Below, piece after piece: positions 23,447 through 33,113 of a stretch of 64,000 bases of DNA (positions within the stretch are counted from its first letter, which is position 1; each line of letters opens with the position of its first letter). The stretch is from positions 1 to 64,000 of the forward strand of contig JTDE01000443.1 of NCBI GenBank assembly GCA_014338405.1, in the 5' to 3' direction. Under the pieces are notes generated by a model that made no database searches, was not told the origin of the DNA, and saw nothing but the letters and a program-made list of their open reading frames with translations. The translations under genes were made by a program, and so were the position numbers. The DNA is from Paragonimus skrjabini miyazakii (Eukaryota > Platyhelminthes > Trematoda > Plagiorchiida > Troglotrematidae).

Positions 23447-23776
23447 TCACCTAGCCCCATCTTTTTGGTGTGAAGGACCGAGCAAGTCATGGTGTGAGGC
23501 GTTCAGCTCTTGTTCCAGCTGTTGACAGGCCAGTTCAAATTCAGCAAGCTGTGCGTTCAAGTGCTCAGCTCGACGTCTGCGGATGTCGTCGGTGGATTGG
23601 CCGTTACACTTTGCCAACGGGTGATGAGGACCAGCCACGCGGTGGTTAGGCGTGCAACTGGGAGTCAGGTCATCGTTCAGTTGATAATTGGCTTTTTTGG
23701 GAGACTCATAGTCGACAAGTTTCACGCGCGACTCCTCGGCACATATCGATGTATGGCAGTCCGTAGATATAGCATC
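23447..23776 (-). CDS. Unrecognised gene, terminal exon
   Basis: A long pyrimidine tract ending gttgtgttcag precedes a phase-0 start (DAISTDCHTS). It encodes about 109 polar residues with a charged heptad-like segment near the end and stops with TAG at 23449-23447. It joins in phase with the exon ending at 26860, although another exon could intervene. Confidence 0.7.
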   Translation of the reverse strand, partial: DAISTDCHTSICAEESRVKLVDYESPKKANYQLNDDLTPSCTPNHRVAGPHHPLAKCNGQSTDDIRRRRAEHLNAQLAEFELACQQLEQELNASHHDLLGPSHQKDGAR

Positions 23777-23973
23777 CTGAACACAACAAGGAAAGGAAGT
23801 AGAAAAAGTATAAAATCTCACCAGTGAACATTTTGAATAACAGCCCAGTAGTCATGAAGCAAAGCAAATATCAGATCGTGACGCGTCTACTACGGCGGAT
23901 ACCCCAAATACACAATGCTTCGCAATAACCAAGCACACGAAAATGTCAAAAATGCGGGACAATATTAAGTTAT

Positions 23974-24013
<40 letters not shown>

Positions 24014-27000
24014 GGGTCAGGACAGGATAACAAACTTTGTGGCTATCATGAAGTTAGACTGTTTCTGATCTAGAAGAATATACATTAATAGGATGCGCAA
24101 CGTACGGACCGAACGGTCATAAACGACTAGAATGATAAAGTAGAATTGAACACAACTTTTTCACAGGATTTGAGGCTACTAGAGAGAACACCCTTAGCAT
24201 AAATCACGAGGATGTCATCGCAGTACATAATAAAACACGTTCAACGAAGCGGCGCAGGACAACGAGATTTTCTCTTCCATTAGTTCACAAATGAAAAAGA
24301 AACGGATGAGCACTGTAAAAAATCGACCACCGTAATTAACCTCAATGGCCTGACACGGTTCATCATGCATGCATAAGACGGCTAACCACACGCTTGAATT
24401 CTGCGACGCCTATACAATCAGAAGCATGTGTAGGTATCCATGCGTTTTCAAGTTTGTCCAATGGTAGGGCTGATTAAACCTAAACAATTTTGACACATCG
24501 TTGGTTGGCTGGCGTGCAATAAACAGTCAAACTCGAATAAAATGGGTAGTAAATGTTGACAAATAACTGCTTTATCGAAGTTAACATGCACTGCAGGTAT
24601 GGTCGCCAACGTGAATAAAAACAAATTTGCAAGTAGTGAGTGCTCCGGCCCTTATCTAATTGGTTCGAACTTCACTGAACACTTATTTTGGTTCCAGATA
24701 ACCATAAATGATAATAATTGATGTACTACTGATAAATAGTTCGTCAGATTTAATAATCTAGAAGAGACCGAACTGCGAAAAATCCTGACTTAGGCTGCAT
24801 TCGAATCAGCGACAGAAACACCATGCCCAAACGCGGCAAGCGCTCTACCAGCTGATCAATGAAGCCACGCCGGAAGCTCAGAAATTTCACATTTGAGCCG
24901 ATTACCCACCCAACTGTGTCATAGGGAATCCACCAAATGATCCAACTGGTTGTCCAATCAAGCTTTCTCGATCAGTTCACGCTGGAATCCACCAACGTCA
25001 CTGATAAGCATTGATGATTGAGTCTATTCTAAATTATCAAATCTGCCAAACTACTTATCAGTAACACAATGTCAATGCTTATCGGTGGCATTGGTGGATT
25101 CCAACGTGAACTGATCGAGAAATCTTGCTTGAGGAGTCAATCGGCTGGATAATTTAGTGGATTCCATATGACACAGTTGACTGGGTGCGTAACAGGGTCC
25201 AAATGTGACATTTCTGAGCTTCCGGCGTGTCCCCGCAGCTCAGCTGGTAGAGCATTTGCCGCGTGTCGATGTGTTGTTTCTGTCGCTGGTTCGAATCCAG
25301 TCGAAATCCGCATTTTTCGCAGTTGGGTCTCTTATAAAAAATTCGTGTGCAAGATGAGTGCTGATTTTATGTTCAGTGAGAATTAGAATACAATCCTCGG
25401 TGTACGCATTCAGACGACTTGTTAAACACTGCTATTACGAATAGTCCATTACAAAATAGGCGTTCATAGATAACATGTTTAGGGACACATAAAAGAGTGG
25501 AGCTAGCTTCCCCGTGGAGATCGTCAACCTAACCGGTATGGAGAAGATGAGCTCTCAGATGACAACAACACAGAAGCCCTATGATTCTAGACATACTAGG
25601 AGTTAACCTGGTGTTGCGAGCTAAGAACGTAGATGACGCAATGATTGTTTATTCGGGAAGTGAACACATGGGGTATTTGCTTCAATACGACGACAAACAA
25701 CCACATCCATTTGTATACAAAAATGATCCAAAGACGTCAAGGTTGTTACGGTTGTCAATGCCCAGTTCATGTATAGGAAAGAAACCAGTTCATGCCAAAG
25801 TGCACTCCGACGTTTCTTCTTATATTCTACCCCACCGTTACTTCAACATCCAAATACATGATCATGCTCCACTACAGAGTATTAATGTGAGTGGTGTAGT
25901 GTGATCACTCGTCCTGACTACACAAATTGCACAAATGCTTAAATAAGCACGGGGGTTGGATGCAAACATCCCATGCGTGTCTGCTCTGTTGAAGAGGCAC
26001 ATGAAATGTATGTGGCGCGATGCAACACGGAATCAAGTCACCCGGACAGACGAATCAAGATTTGCTGCGTTATCGTAGTAGGAGACTCGATGAGCGAAAA
26101 ACAAGCGATCAGGTATCTGCGACGTAATTCACACAAGGAGTGACCAAGATCCGATAATCCGGAATTATGTGTGATTACTAATTTTTTGCTTGCATGATGC
26201 GTTGACCACGCTAGTCTCAAAGCAACCCCAGAGATAAAACATTTATACGCGAATTAGGGGGAAAGTTTGATCCATACGCAGGCAGTAACTTTGATTTTCT
26301 TAAGCAGTACAGAAGAATAAAGGAACAAACTTGACGGAAGAGACCGAGAGAAGACATAACAGGGGAGAACGGAGGAAGTTCATCAGTGTCCAGACCCATT
26401 GCAAGAACTTACAAATTAATGATGATAAAGCAAAGGCATTGCGAACGAAACACATTCTACTCTACCAAGTGGGAATGAGCGATAAGTAACATTTACCAGA
26501 CCAGCAAACAACGTCCGCACTATCGCAGAATAATTCCCTATTGAGAACTTCCCGCCCATAAATTTGTATGACGGTCCAAAACAGATAAAAATATACGCCA
26601 CACACGGTTTACGAGAATGGTAGGAGAAATGTATTTAGAAACATGAAAACAGGTATTGATTAGCATGATACAACGTCTCAAACACTGCTCGATAATAACA
26701 TTTTTTGGTTTGATGAGATAAACTGAATAACAAACATATTGGTATTAGGACCTGGCGTGCCGACCGAAACCAAAATTAACATAGATGGTCTTACGAAGTA
26801 GTTAACCAAATAGAGGCGGAAGCAATTATACGGAGAGGAGTTTGGACGAAACGACATACCTGCTTCTCATCCACAGTGATCACGTCTGTGTGGCCAGCGG
26901 GTCTAATCTCTTGGGCCGATTCGAGTTGACCAGTGCAGGGAAGATAAGTCTTGTATAGACGTTTACTTTTCCTACAGATTAATAGCTTTTAGTGCGAATG

Positions 27001-27904
27001 AATGAGTGAAAAATCACACAGAATGAGATGAGATCCCAAACACTTACCAATTCCAATGGCAACGCCAACTGAAGGAAACGTCAGAAACCATATAGTTCAC
27101 CATTTCCCCTTTCATCTGTTTCAACAATTGTGCAAATTTGTCTGTAGGAAGCATTCCAGATTGCCAATCTTCAAAACGGGTCTGAGTGAGGGGTGAGATT
27201 AACTAATGAATATCTCGAGTAGTAAAGTAAGGCGTCTCAGAAACCCATTTTACTATCAAATAAAAATTGTATCTAAACATCGAATTCTTAAGATTTGAGT
27301 GTAACTATAGTTTCAACAAATAATGCTACCTGAAAGTAGACTTCGGTGACCAAAACTGTCAGTGCATTTGCCAAATAACCACCTGATCAGAAAACTAGCC
27401 AGATTAGTGTAATCTGAGTCGAAGATGCATTTGAGCTTTTTATGGTAACCGGTAGCCTTCATTTAATAAATACACTTCAAAGCACACGAAGAACAGACAA
27501 GGGTAGAATTTCAACCAACACATTTACCTTAATAAATAGATGTAATATGAAGATGACGGCCTCTGGAGTAGAGGGAAACTTTCCGCAGAAGAATGGAACC
27601 AATCAGTGCAGTTCCGCATGTGGATACACCGATTAGCACACGAATATCCTGAATCTAAAGCCTTCCGTAAATTTACGGTGTAGTCTCGATGTTTTTGTTT
27701 TATCTCGGCCTCAGATTGATTGGTTTCACAGTTGCCTGATGATCTCACCATACACATGAAGAGGCTGTTGCATACAGCGTTCCCTGAGATGTCTGACGGT
27801 AAATTTGAAACCACTGTCTACCGAGGAATGACAGCAACCGACGTTATTTTCAAGTTTGATGGTGTGTAGAGAGTACTACCCTTAAGCAGTACTCCAGTGG
27901 CCTA

Positions 27905-27947
<43 letters not shown>

Positions 27948-29738
27948 TCCGTCCGGAAGATTCTCAAACGGCATGTCGCGTAAGCCGAACGCAATGCACC
28001 TCTCAGCTTTAGTAAACGCCAGAAACTGCGTACAGCAACACGAACAGTTTGGCGTGACCTACGTGATTTCATGTCATGAGTACGATTATGAATGTATAGG
28101 CGAAATGGGCATTTACCTCAGTACATGTGTGCACAAACAGATTAGTGCTATGAGCTAACCTTAGAACACGGTTCCGGTATCGCAGTGCAGACAGAAGCCG
28201 CGAGGTCAATATAAATCATGCGAAAATGATCGCAAGAGTATGTTAGAGGTCCTTTATTCATGGAATTCATTCAACCGGCACACAGATACGGGCAGTCGCT
28301 AACTCAGAACCGTTGATGTTGGAACCAAAGACGAACGAAGGACTAACATACAGACAACAGACATTTAGTTGTCTGTTTGATAACGGATCCCCGTGTGTAC
28401 CAGAGACTTCATAACGTATCATTCGATACACAATAGACAAATGTTATTTTATTGTACAATGTTCTGGGACACAATGCCAACACTGATCGGAGAAAATCAG
28501 AAGTAATCCACTGATTGTTTTGTTCGACTGCTGAAAGTGTTATTAACTGTCTGTGATTCACAGTTCTGATACAGAATATATAAAGTCTATTAGGAGGATT
28601 CGGTAAGGCTTATCTACTGGCGATAATAACTATCGTGGTTTAGCTCTGTTTTCACAAACAGACCACTCGGCAGCAGCGTGGTTTTTTCCTTATATTCAAC
28701 AGTTAAATCAGATCGTAGTAATCAAAACTAAAAAGTGCATCCTTATTATCTAAGAGTTTTTGGTATCTACACCTTTTCTTTACAGAAACCACATACATTC
28801 AAACTCCCTAAATGCCGTATCCATCAAACGTCGCATCTTTCAAAAATTTCTCACATTTCGTCTGCACTAATTCCATCTTACACATTTATTTGCATCCCGT
28901 AGGTCTGATATGTATCATCCTAAAAAGTAGCACACTTTTAAGTGCTTCGACTTTCCACTTGGCACATGCATAATTTCACTACGCCGAAAGCGTTGCGATA
29001 AATATCAACTGACCTACAGTTGTCGAGCCCGTGTGAATTAATCTCGTCTTTTTAAGTGATGATGTTGACACTATCACTGGCATTGCGTGCGGTTTCCGAC
29101 CGTTTTCTTGGCTATACTGCAAGTGACTGTATGCTTGGGTTCATAAAATAAGCCACGAAATCAGGCCACGTGAACGAACATCTTTGATCATGGGATAATG
29201 ATTAGCAAGAGGTAACAAGCCGAACATTTTTGAGACCTGTGGAATTACACGTTAAATAGAGCTCTGCAAGCAATGTGTTTGATGTCTCACAAAACAGGTA
29301 TAAAAGTAAGTACAAGTGAAAGAGTATTCAAACAACAAATAAATAATGAGGTATCATTAAAAAAGTGTCATCTAAAAGTGAATCGAACGTTTGGTGACTT
29401 TAACAACGTCACATTTCCATGGTTAATACGTATGCGCCAAAAATTCCGCGTATGGTCTACTGTGGAGAACAGTATGTGCTAAAAGACCATGCATTTTGTC
29501 AGTCTGCTGCAAGAAGTCAAGGTATCAAATGATGAAGCAGATATGACTTAAGTTCACACCAGGTCAATGTGTTTTATCAAGTTTTAGGTCCATTCCTGTA
29601 TGTTCGTGGCACGTATGCGGAAGTAAACATACTTTGGTAGGAAGTGCCTAAAACACTGAGTGGGTATGATGATAAAACCGTCTTCAATGCCGACGAAGTC
29701 ATTTAATAGTACCGCAACTGACCGGAGAAGACGTTGCT
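23447..29738 (-). CDS. Unrecognised multi-exon gene (3' part)
   Basis: Six minus-strand exons have good acceptors, recognisable donors and matching phases: 29738-29633, 27813-27749, 27382-27330, 27181-27048, 26971-26860 and 23776-23447. Together they give 800 nt plus one base from an unseen upstream exon, 267 codons including the stop. The first five encode a globular, well-mixed sequence (QRLLRSVAVLLNDFVGIEDG; GYLANALTVLVTEVYFQ; FEDWQSGMLPTDKFAQLLKQ). The last exon is polar and ends in a likely coiled coil (RRRRAEHLNAQLAEFELACQ) before TAG. I do not recognise the family. Further exons may lie between 26860 and 23776, and at least one lies upstream of 29738. Confidence 0.75.
23976..24011. repeat. 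(TA)n microsatellite
   Basis: An uninterrupted run of about 18 TA units. Confidence 0.95.
24795..25310. mobile_element. Foldback element with tRNA-like SINE heads at both ends
   Basis: Left arm 24795-25013 and right arm 25073-25310 are inverted copies with moderate divergence around a 60-bp centre. Each outer end carries a tRNA-like segment. The right one (about 25231-25308, +) has GCAGCTCAGCTGGTAGAGC and GGTTCGAATCC boxes; the left one is its reverse complement. Inner landmarks include GGTGGATTCC / GGAATCCACC and CTGATCGAGAAA / TTTCTCGATCAG. Single-arm and decayed copies sit at 13.4 and 18.9 kb. It is probably mobilised by a LINE, or forms by template switching. Confidence 0.75.
26860..26971 (-). 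CDS. Unrecognised gene, internal exon
   Basis: 112 nt, acceptor attaatctgtag and donor gtatgt after CAG. It reads KSKRLYKTYLPCTGQLESAQ, then EIRPAGHTDVITVDEKQ, ending in phase 0. The intron to the previous exon is only 76 nt. Confidence 0.78.
27048..27181 (-). CDS. Unrecognised gene, internal exon
   Basis: 134 nt, acceptor cccctcactcag and consensus donor gtaagt. It reads TRFEDWQSGMLPTDKFAQLL, then KQMKGEMVNYMVSDVSFSW, ending in a split Trp codon that the next exon completes. Confidence 0.78.
27330..27382 (-). CDS. Unrecognised gene, internal exon
   Basis: 53 nt, acceptor ttttctgatcag and donor gtagca. It reads GYLANALTVLVTEVYFQ. The first two bases complete a Gly codon with the preceding exon, and it ends in phase 0. 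Confidence 0.7.
27749..27813 (-). CDS. Unrecognised gene, internal exon
   Basis: 65 nt, acceptor ggtagacag and donor gtgaga. It reads GFKFTVRHLRERCMQQPLHV with one base on each side completing split codons. The split codon with the previous exon becomes AAT. Confidence 0.68.
27907..27945. repeat. (TA)n microsatellite
   Basis: An uninterrupted TA run of about 39 bp within an intron of the minus-strand gene. Confidence 0.95.
27950..29632. other. Intron of the minus-strand gene, nothing recognised
   Basis: No element or RNA gene is evident between the exons ending at 29633 and starting at 27813, apart from the TA repeat. Confidence 0.4.
29633..29738 (-). CDS. Unrecognised gene, internal exon
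   Basis: A strong pyrimidine tract ending CCCCCACTGCCACAG precedes it and donor gtatgt follows. It starts with two bases of a split codon and ends with two. It reads QRLLRSVAVLLNDFVGIEDG, then FIIIPTQCFRHFLP. Confidence 0.7.
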
Positions 29739-31099
29739 CTGTGGCAGTGGGGGATGAAAAAACAGCCCTTAATTGCAAGGCGTTGTGAACGTTCGTGTGG
29801 TTTCTATAGAATGGATATAAGGCAGGTTCAAAGCGCTTACAAGCACTCACGGAATGACTGGGTGATTGTGTCTGTATTTCCCAGTTCTTTGGTAGGACGA
29901 AACCCGGGGATAATACTCCAGGGGTGCAGGGCACAATCGTATACAGATAATACACCCTTCTATGGCTTCAGTAAGGGGCTGTACAACGTTCGACTAATAT
30001 TTGCAGCACCAAAATGTGTTGCAACGGTACAACAAATGGATCCAAGCGTTATTTGATTCTTTAAAAGTAAATTTCCAAAGATGTTAAAGGAGTACACAGT
30101 ATGGATATTGAAAACCTTCAGGAGAGAATGACTGCCAATCTATACAACTTCCAGGCACAGCACTTTGTTGGACGACCCTGACTTGCTGTACATCACGATT
30201 TCATTGATAACGCCCACAACAAAGTCCAATTCATGTTAAGACCAACTGAAGTGATGTCCCAAAAACCAGACAGCGATCTGAGCGACCATTTCTTGCAATA
30301 TGTTTCTGTAGACGACCGACGTTTGGGGAGAAGCTTCAACAAATTGATAGGAGTACCGATGAAGTAATATTTTGTCACAGGACAAGATTCATGCAAGTAG
30401 CACCAGGACAACTCAGTGAACGAGGAAACGCATTGCAAGTTGCCTTAATATAGTTTATTTACTATCGGTTACGATAAGGTAGGTGGGGATGCAATGACCT
30501 CCAACAATCACTTAGGTGACCGTATCACTACCCCAATAGTTCACAGCTTTCTGAAACATGCGGTCGATGGAAACAATAGCTCAAATCATGCCATCTGAAT
30601 TTAAGTCAACCACAAATATAGCGGTTATTGAGCCCCGAACGACATGGGAACATAAATTTTCGTTTCAGTGGAAAAGGACACAAGAATTATTCGGATCAAT
30701 GAAAGGGTCGGGTCTTATATATACACACCACATGTAAAAACCATAGGAAAGGGGAACGTCACAATATGACAGAAAAAGCAGTACGTAGAGTGAAGAAGGA
30801 GAAAAATGTGACAGGATAAATAGGAACAAGTTACGACGATTCACACAGGGAATTCCAATACGAACGCCAATGACTTCCATTCTTCGTCATATGAGAATGC
30901 GTCCTCAACCAAAGGTGTTAATTGTCCTTCGGACCCCGACCAGGAAGCCAAGAGCGCCCTACTGAAGCAAGTTTCAAAGCGAATGCCTTCATACCCCGAA
31001 CCCAAGTAATTCAAAGTGCGCCAGTATGCCGTTTCCAGCTTCTAATCGGAAACAAGACACGATGTAGCGGGTGATTAGCTGGCAGCTGTAAGAGGTGGC

Positions 31100-32010
31100 C
31101 AAGTCAATGACGCCTGTAAGACGAGGTCAATATGACTAAAGATCAACAGAGTATATATCTTGAAGACACGCAATAGGAATCAGGCTAATCTCACAAGCAG
31201 TTGCACACGAAACGCATGAGCCCTTTTTAAAGGTGAAGTCGATTGTAGCCAAACGGTAGTCATTTGAAACAACTCCACTGGTCCAGAACTTCTGGATCAG
31301 AGCCGTCAGCTCTTTAAGGCTGAAACTCCATCTGCAAAATGGGCACGAGGGAGTTCCTCTGGACCGGATGTCTTGTGATGTTTCAGAAACTTGATCTCAT
31401 GCGAGACTTCTGGTTGCGAGGGCAGGGAAACGTTAACAGACCAATGAGTACAGCCAGAGCCCGAAAGCGTAGTCAATGGCGCGAGTGGCCAGTTGAAATG
31501 CTGTTGGGAGTGGTCAGCCCAACGTCGTTGCAGGTTATGAATTGGTTCATCATCGGCTTGGCAGATTACCACGCTCAACCCTGACTTTTTGTTACCAGGT
31601 GCTCGGATGAGATGGAAAAGCTTTCAAAGTTCCCGGTGGCAGCGGCTTGTTCCATCTAAATGGTGCGGTGTCCATCAGGCCTCGCGATCCTCTCGTAGTT
31701 GCTTCCGGACTTCCAGACGAGTAGCCCTGTGGGTCGAATTATACTCACTTCTGGATGAACTATTCCGGCGATCGTCGAGAAGTTTCAGTGACTGCACAGA
31801 AACCAAACGGCTGGCAGTCGAACGAGTAGTAGTACCGTACCTACGCACTGTATGCCGTATATGTGCGCAGTGTTTCGATATAGTCTGGTGAGTGGGGACC
31901 AAGACTGGAGGCGAGCGCACACTGATAAGCCAAAAACGTCATGACCCTGGTAGTTTAGATACATCAATGTGTGGTTGACGGCGAAGTGCCTCCCACCACA
32001 GCGCAAATCG
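31100..32010 (-). mobile_element. LINE-A remnant: linker and RT fingers
   Basis: Minus-strand fragments in order read STASRLVSVQSLKLLDDRRN and KQLREDREA, then RWADHSQQHFNWPLAP and PEVSHEIKFLKHHKTSGPEE, then ELTALIQKFWTSG and DFTFKKGSC. This order (linker, RT motif 0/1, FKKGS box) is that of the LINE EN-RT protein. Frame changes between blocks show decay. Both the endonuclease and the palm are missing. Confidence 0.75.
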
Positions 32011-32018
32011 AACTTGGG

Positions 32019-32031
32019 ACATAGCAGTATA
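32019..32031. repeat. Left 13-bp target-site duplication
   Basis: ACATAGCAGTATA occurs here and again at 33101-33113, exactly flanking the composite SINE insertion. Confidence 0.9.
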
Positions 32032-32141
32032 TTACTAATGATTAGTCGGGGATTTGGTTAATTTCAAGTTGAACATCACCCACAATTGATCGCAGCTGTC
32101 GCATCCCCACAGACTTTCCAGTCGGCCCCTTTCGAAAAGAA

Positions 32142-32186
32142 GCACTAGACTCGAGTTTCGCTCTCATTAGACCTCGTCAGTAGTGC
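32142..32186 (-). ncRNA. Hammerhead ribozyme in inverted SINE
   Basis: Minus strand: stem I GCACTA/TAGTGC, core CTGACGA, stem II GGTCT-AATG-AGAGC (one mismatched pair), core GAAA, a short ACT/AGT stem III and cleavage triplet GTC. The stem II mismatch may weaken activity. Confidence 0.78.
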
Positions 32187-32195
32187 ATATCATCG

Positions 32196-32269
32196 CCACT
32201 GCCGGGACTTTAACCACGGACATGCTTTTCATGAGGCAACCGTGTTTACCACTGCGCCATTGACCTCAC
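32196..32269 (-). repeat. tRNA-like pol III head of inverted SINE
   Basis: Reverse complement of the direct heads, with an intact A box TGGCGCAGTGGT. The B box is altered (GGTTAAAGTCC). Confidence 0.7.
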
Positions 32270-32463
32270 GTTAGGCACGACCTAGCAGGTTTAATGAGAT
32301 CGGAGATCTCGACCTGTCTAGGAAGTCCTAATCGCGGGGTTATCGATTGGAGTTAACAGACAGTAACTGTGTCTCCATTTCGAGACGATCGGGCAACCTG
32401 ATCATTACTCACAAGCGAAAGTGGATGAGCGTTCTCATATGATAATTCGGTCGTGCCTAACGT

Positions 32464-32537
32464 GAGGTCAATGGCGCAGTGGTAAACACGGTTGCCTCAT
32501 GAACTGAATGTCTGTGGTTCAAGTCCCGGCAGTGGCG
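32464..32537 (+). promoter_or_regulatory. tRNA-like pol III promoter head, direct copy 1
   Basis: A box TGGCGCAGTGGT and B box GGTTCAAGTCC are correctly spaced, but there are no pairing acceptor stems. It would act as an internal RNA polymerase III promoter, not as a tRNA. Confidence 0.75.
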
Positions 32538-32544
32538 ATGATAT

Positions 32545-32589
32545 GCACTACTGACGAGCTCTAATGAGAGCGAAACTCGAGTCTAGTGC
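32545..32589 (+). ncRNA. Hammerhead ribozyme, direct copy 1
   Basis: Stem I GCACTA (32545-32550) pairs with TAGTGC (32584-32589). The core CTGACGA (32551-32557) is followed by a perfect stem II GCTCT-AATG-AGAGC, then GAAA (32572-32575). Stem III is three pairs (ACT/AGT) closed by a CG dinucleotide. The cleavage triplet GTC ends at 32583. Such a short stem III is typical of natural hammerheads that work best as dimers. Confidence 0.88.
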
Positions 32590-32895
32590 TTCTTTTCGAA
32601 AGGGGCCGACTGGAAAGTCTATGGGAATGCGACAGCTGCGATCAATTGTGGGTGATGTTCAACTTGAAAATTAACCAAATCCCCGACTACTCATCAGTAA
32701 TCTAAAATATCGCCTAGCAAGTTTAATGAGATCGGAGATCTCGACCTGTCTAGGAAGTCCTAATCGCGGGGTTATCGATTGGAGTTAACAGACAGTAACT
32801 GTGTCTCCATTTCGAGACGATCGGGCAACCTGATCATTACTCACAAGCGAAAGTGGATGAGCGTTCTCATATGATAATTCGGTCGTGCCTAACGT

Positions 32896-32969
32896 GAGGT
32901 CAATGGCGCAGTGGTAAACACGGTTGCCTCATGAACTGAATGTCTGTGGTTCAAGTCCCGGCAGTGGCG
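32896..32969 (+). promoter_or_regulatory. tRNA-like pol III promoter head, direct copy 2
   Basis: Identical to the head of copy 1, with A box TGGCGCAGTGGT and B box GGTTCAAGTCC. Confidence 0.75.
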
Positions 32970-32976
32970 ATGATAT

Positions 32977-33021
32977 GCACTACTGACGAGCTCTAGTGAG
33001 AGCGAAACACGTGTTTAGTGC
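32977..33021 (+). ncRNA. Hammerhead ribozyme, direct copy 2
   Basis: Same fold as copy 1: stem I GCACTA/TAGTGC, CTGACGA, stem II GCTCT-AGTG-AGAGC, GAAA. Stem III here is ACA/TGT, so one U-A pair has become A-U by changes on both sides. The cleavage triplet is GTT, still within the permitted NUH rule, with cleavage after 33015. Confidence 0.87.
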
Positions 33022-33100
33022 TTCTTTTCGAAAGGGGCCGACTGGAAAGTCTATGGGAATGCGACAGCTGCGATCAATTGTGGGTGATGTTCAACTTGAA

Positions 33101-33113
33101 ACATAGCAGTATA
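33101..33113. repeat. Right 13-bp target-site duplication
   Basis: ACATAGCAGTATA, identical to 32019-32031. Confidence 0.9.

Larger units (their letters stand above)
32032..33100. mobile_element. Composite hammerhead-SINE insertion (one inverted, two direct copies)
   Basis: The 1069-bp insert is flanked by a perfect 13-bp duplication. It holds an inverted SINE (32032-32278, -), then a unit of about 175-bp spacer plus SINE (32279-32710), then a nearly identical second unit (32711-33100) truncated at TTCAACTTGAA. Each SINE has a tRNA-like pol III head (A box TGGCGCAGTGGT, B box GGTTCAAGTCC) and a hammerhead ribozyme. The outer end of the inverted copy carries the complete tail (...CCCCGACTAATCATTAGTAA read on the minus strand), so the insertion is best read on the minus strand with its 5' part inverted. 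There is no coding capacity; movement would depend on LINE machinery. Confidence 0.88.

Noticed and set aside
25231..25308. tRNA gene
   Set aside because: Same reason: no acceptor stem, and it is the end of a foldback element with a mirrored copy.
25581..25904. 107-codon plus-strand open frame
   Set aside because: No homology, no supporting splice sites, and it lies within the probable intron of the minus-strand gene.
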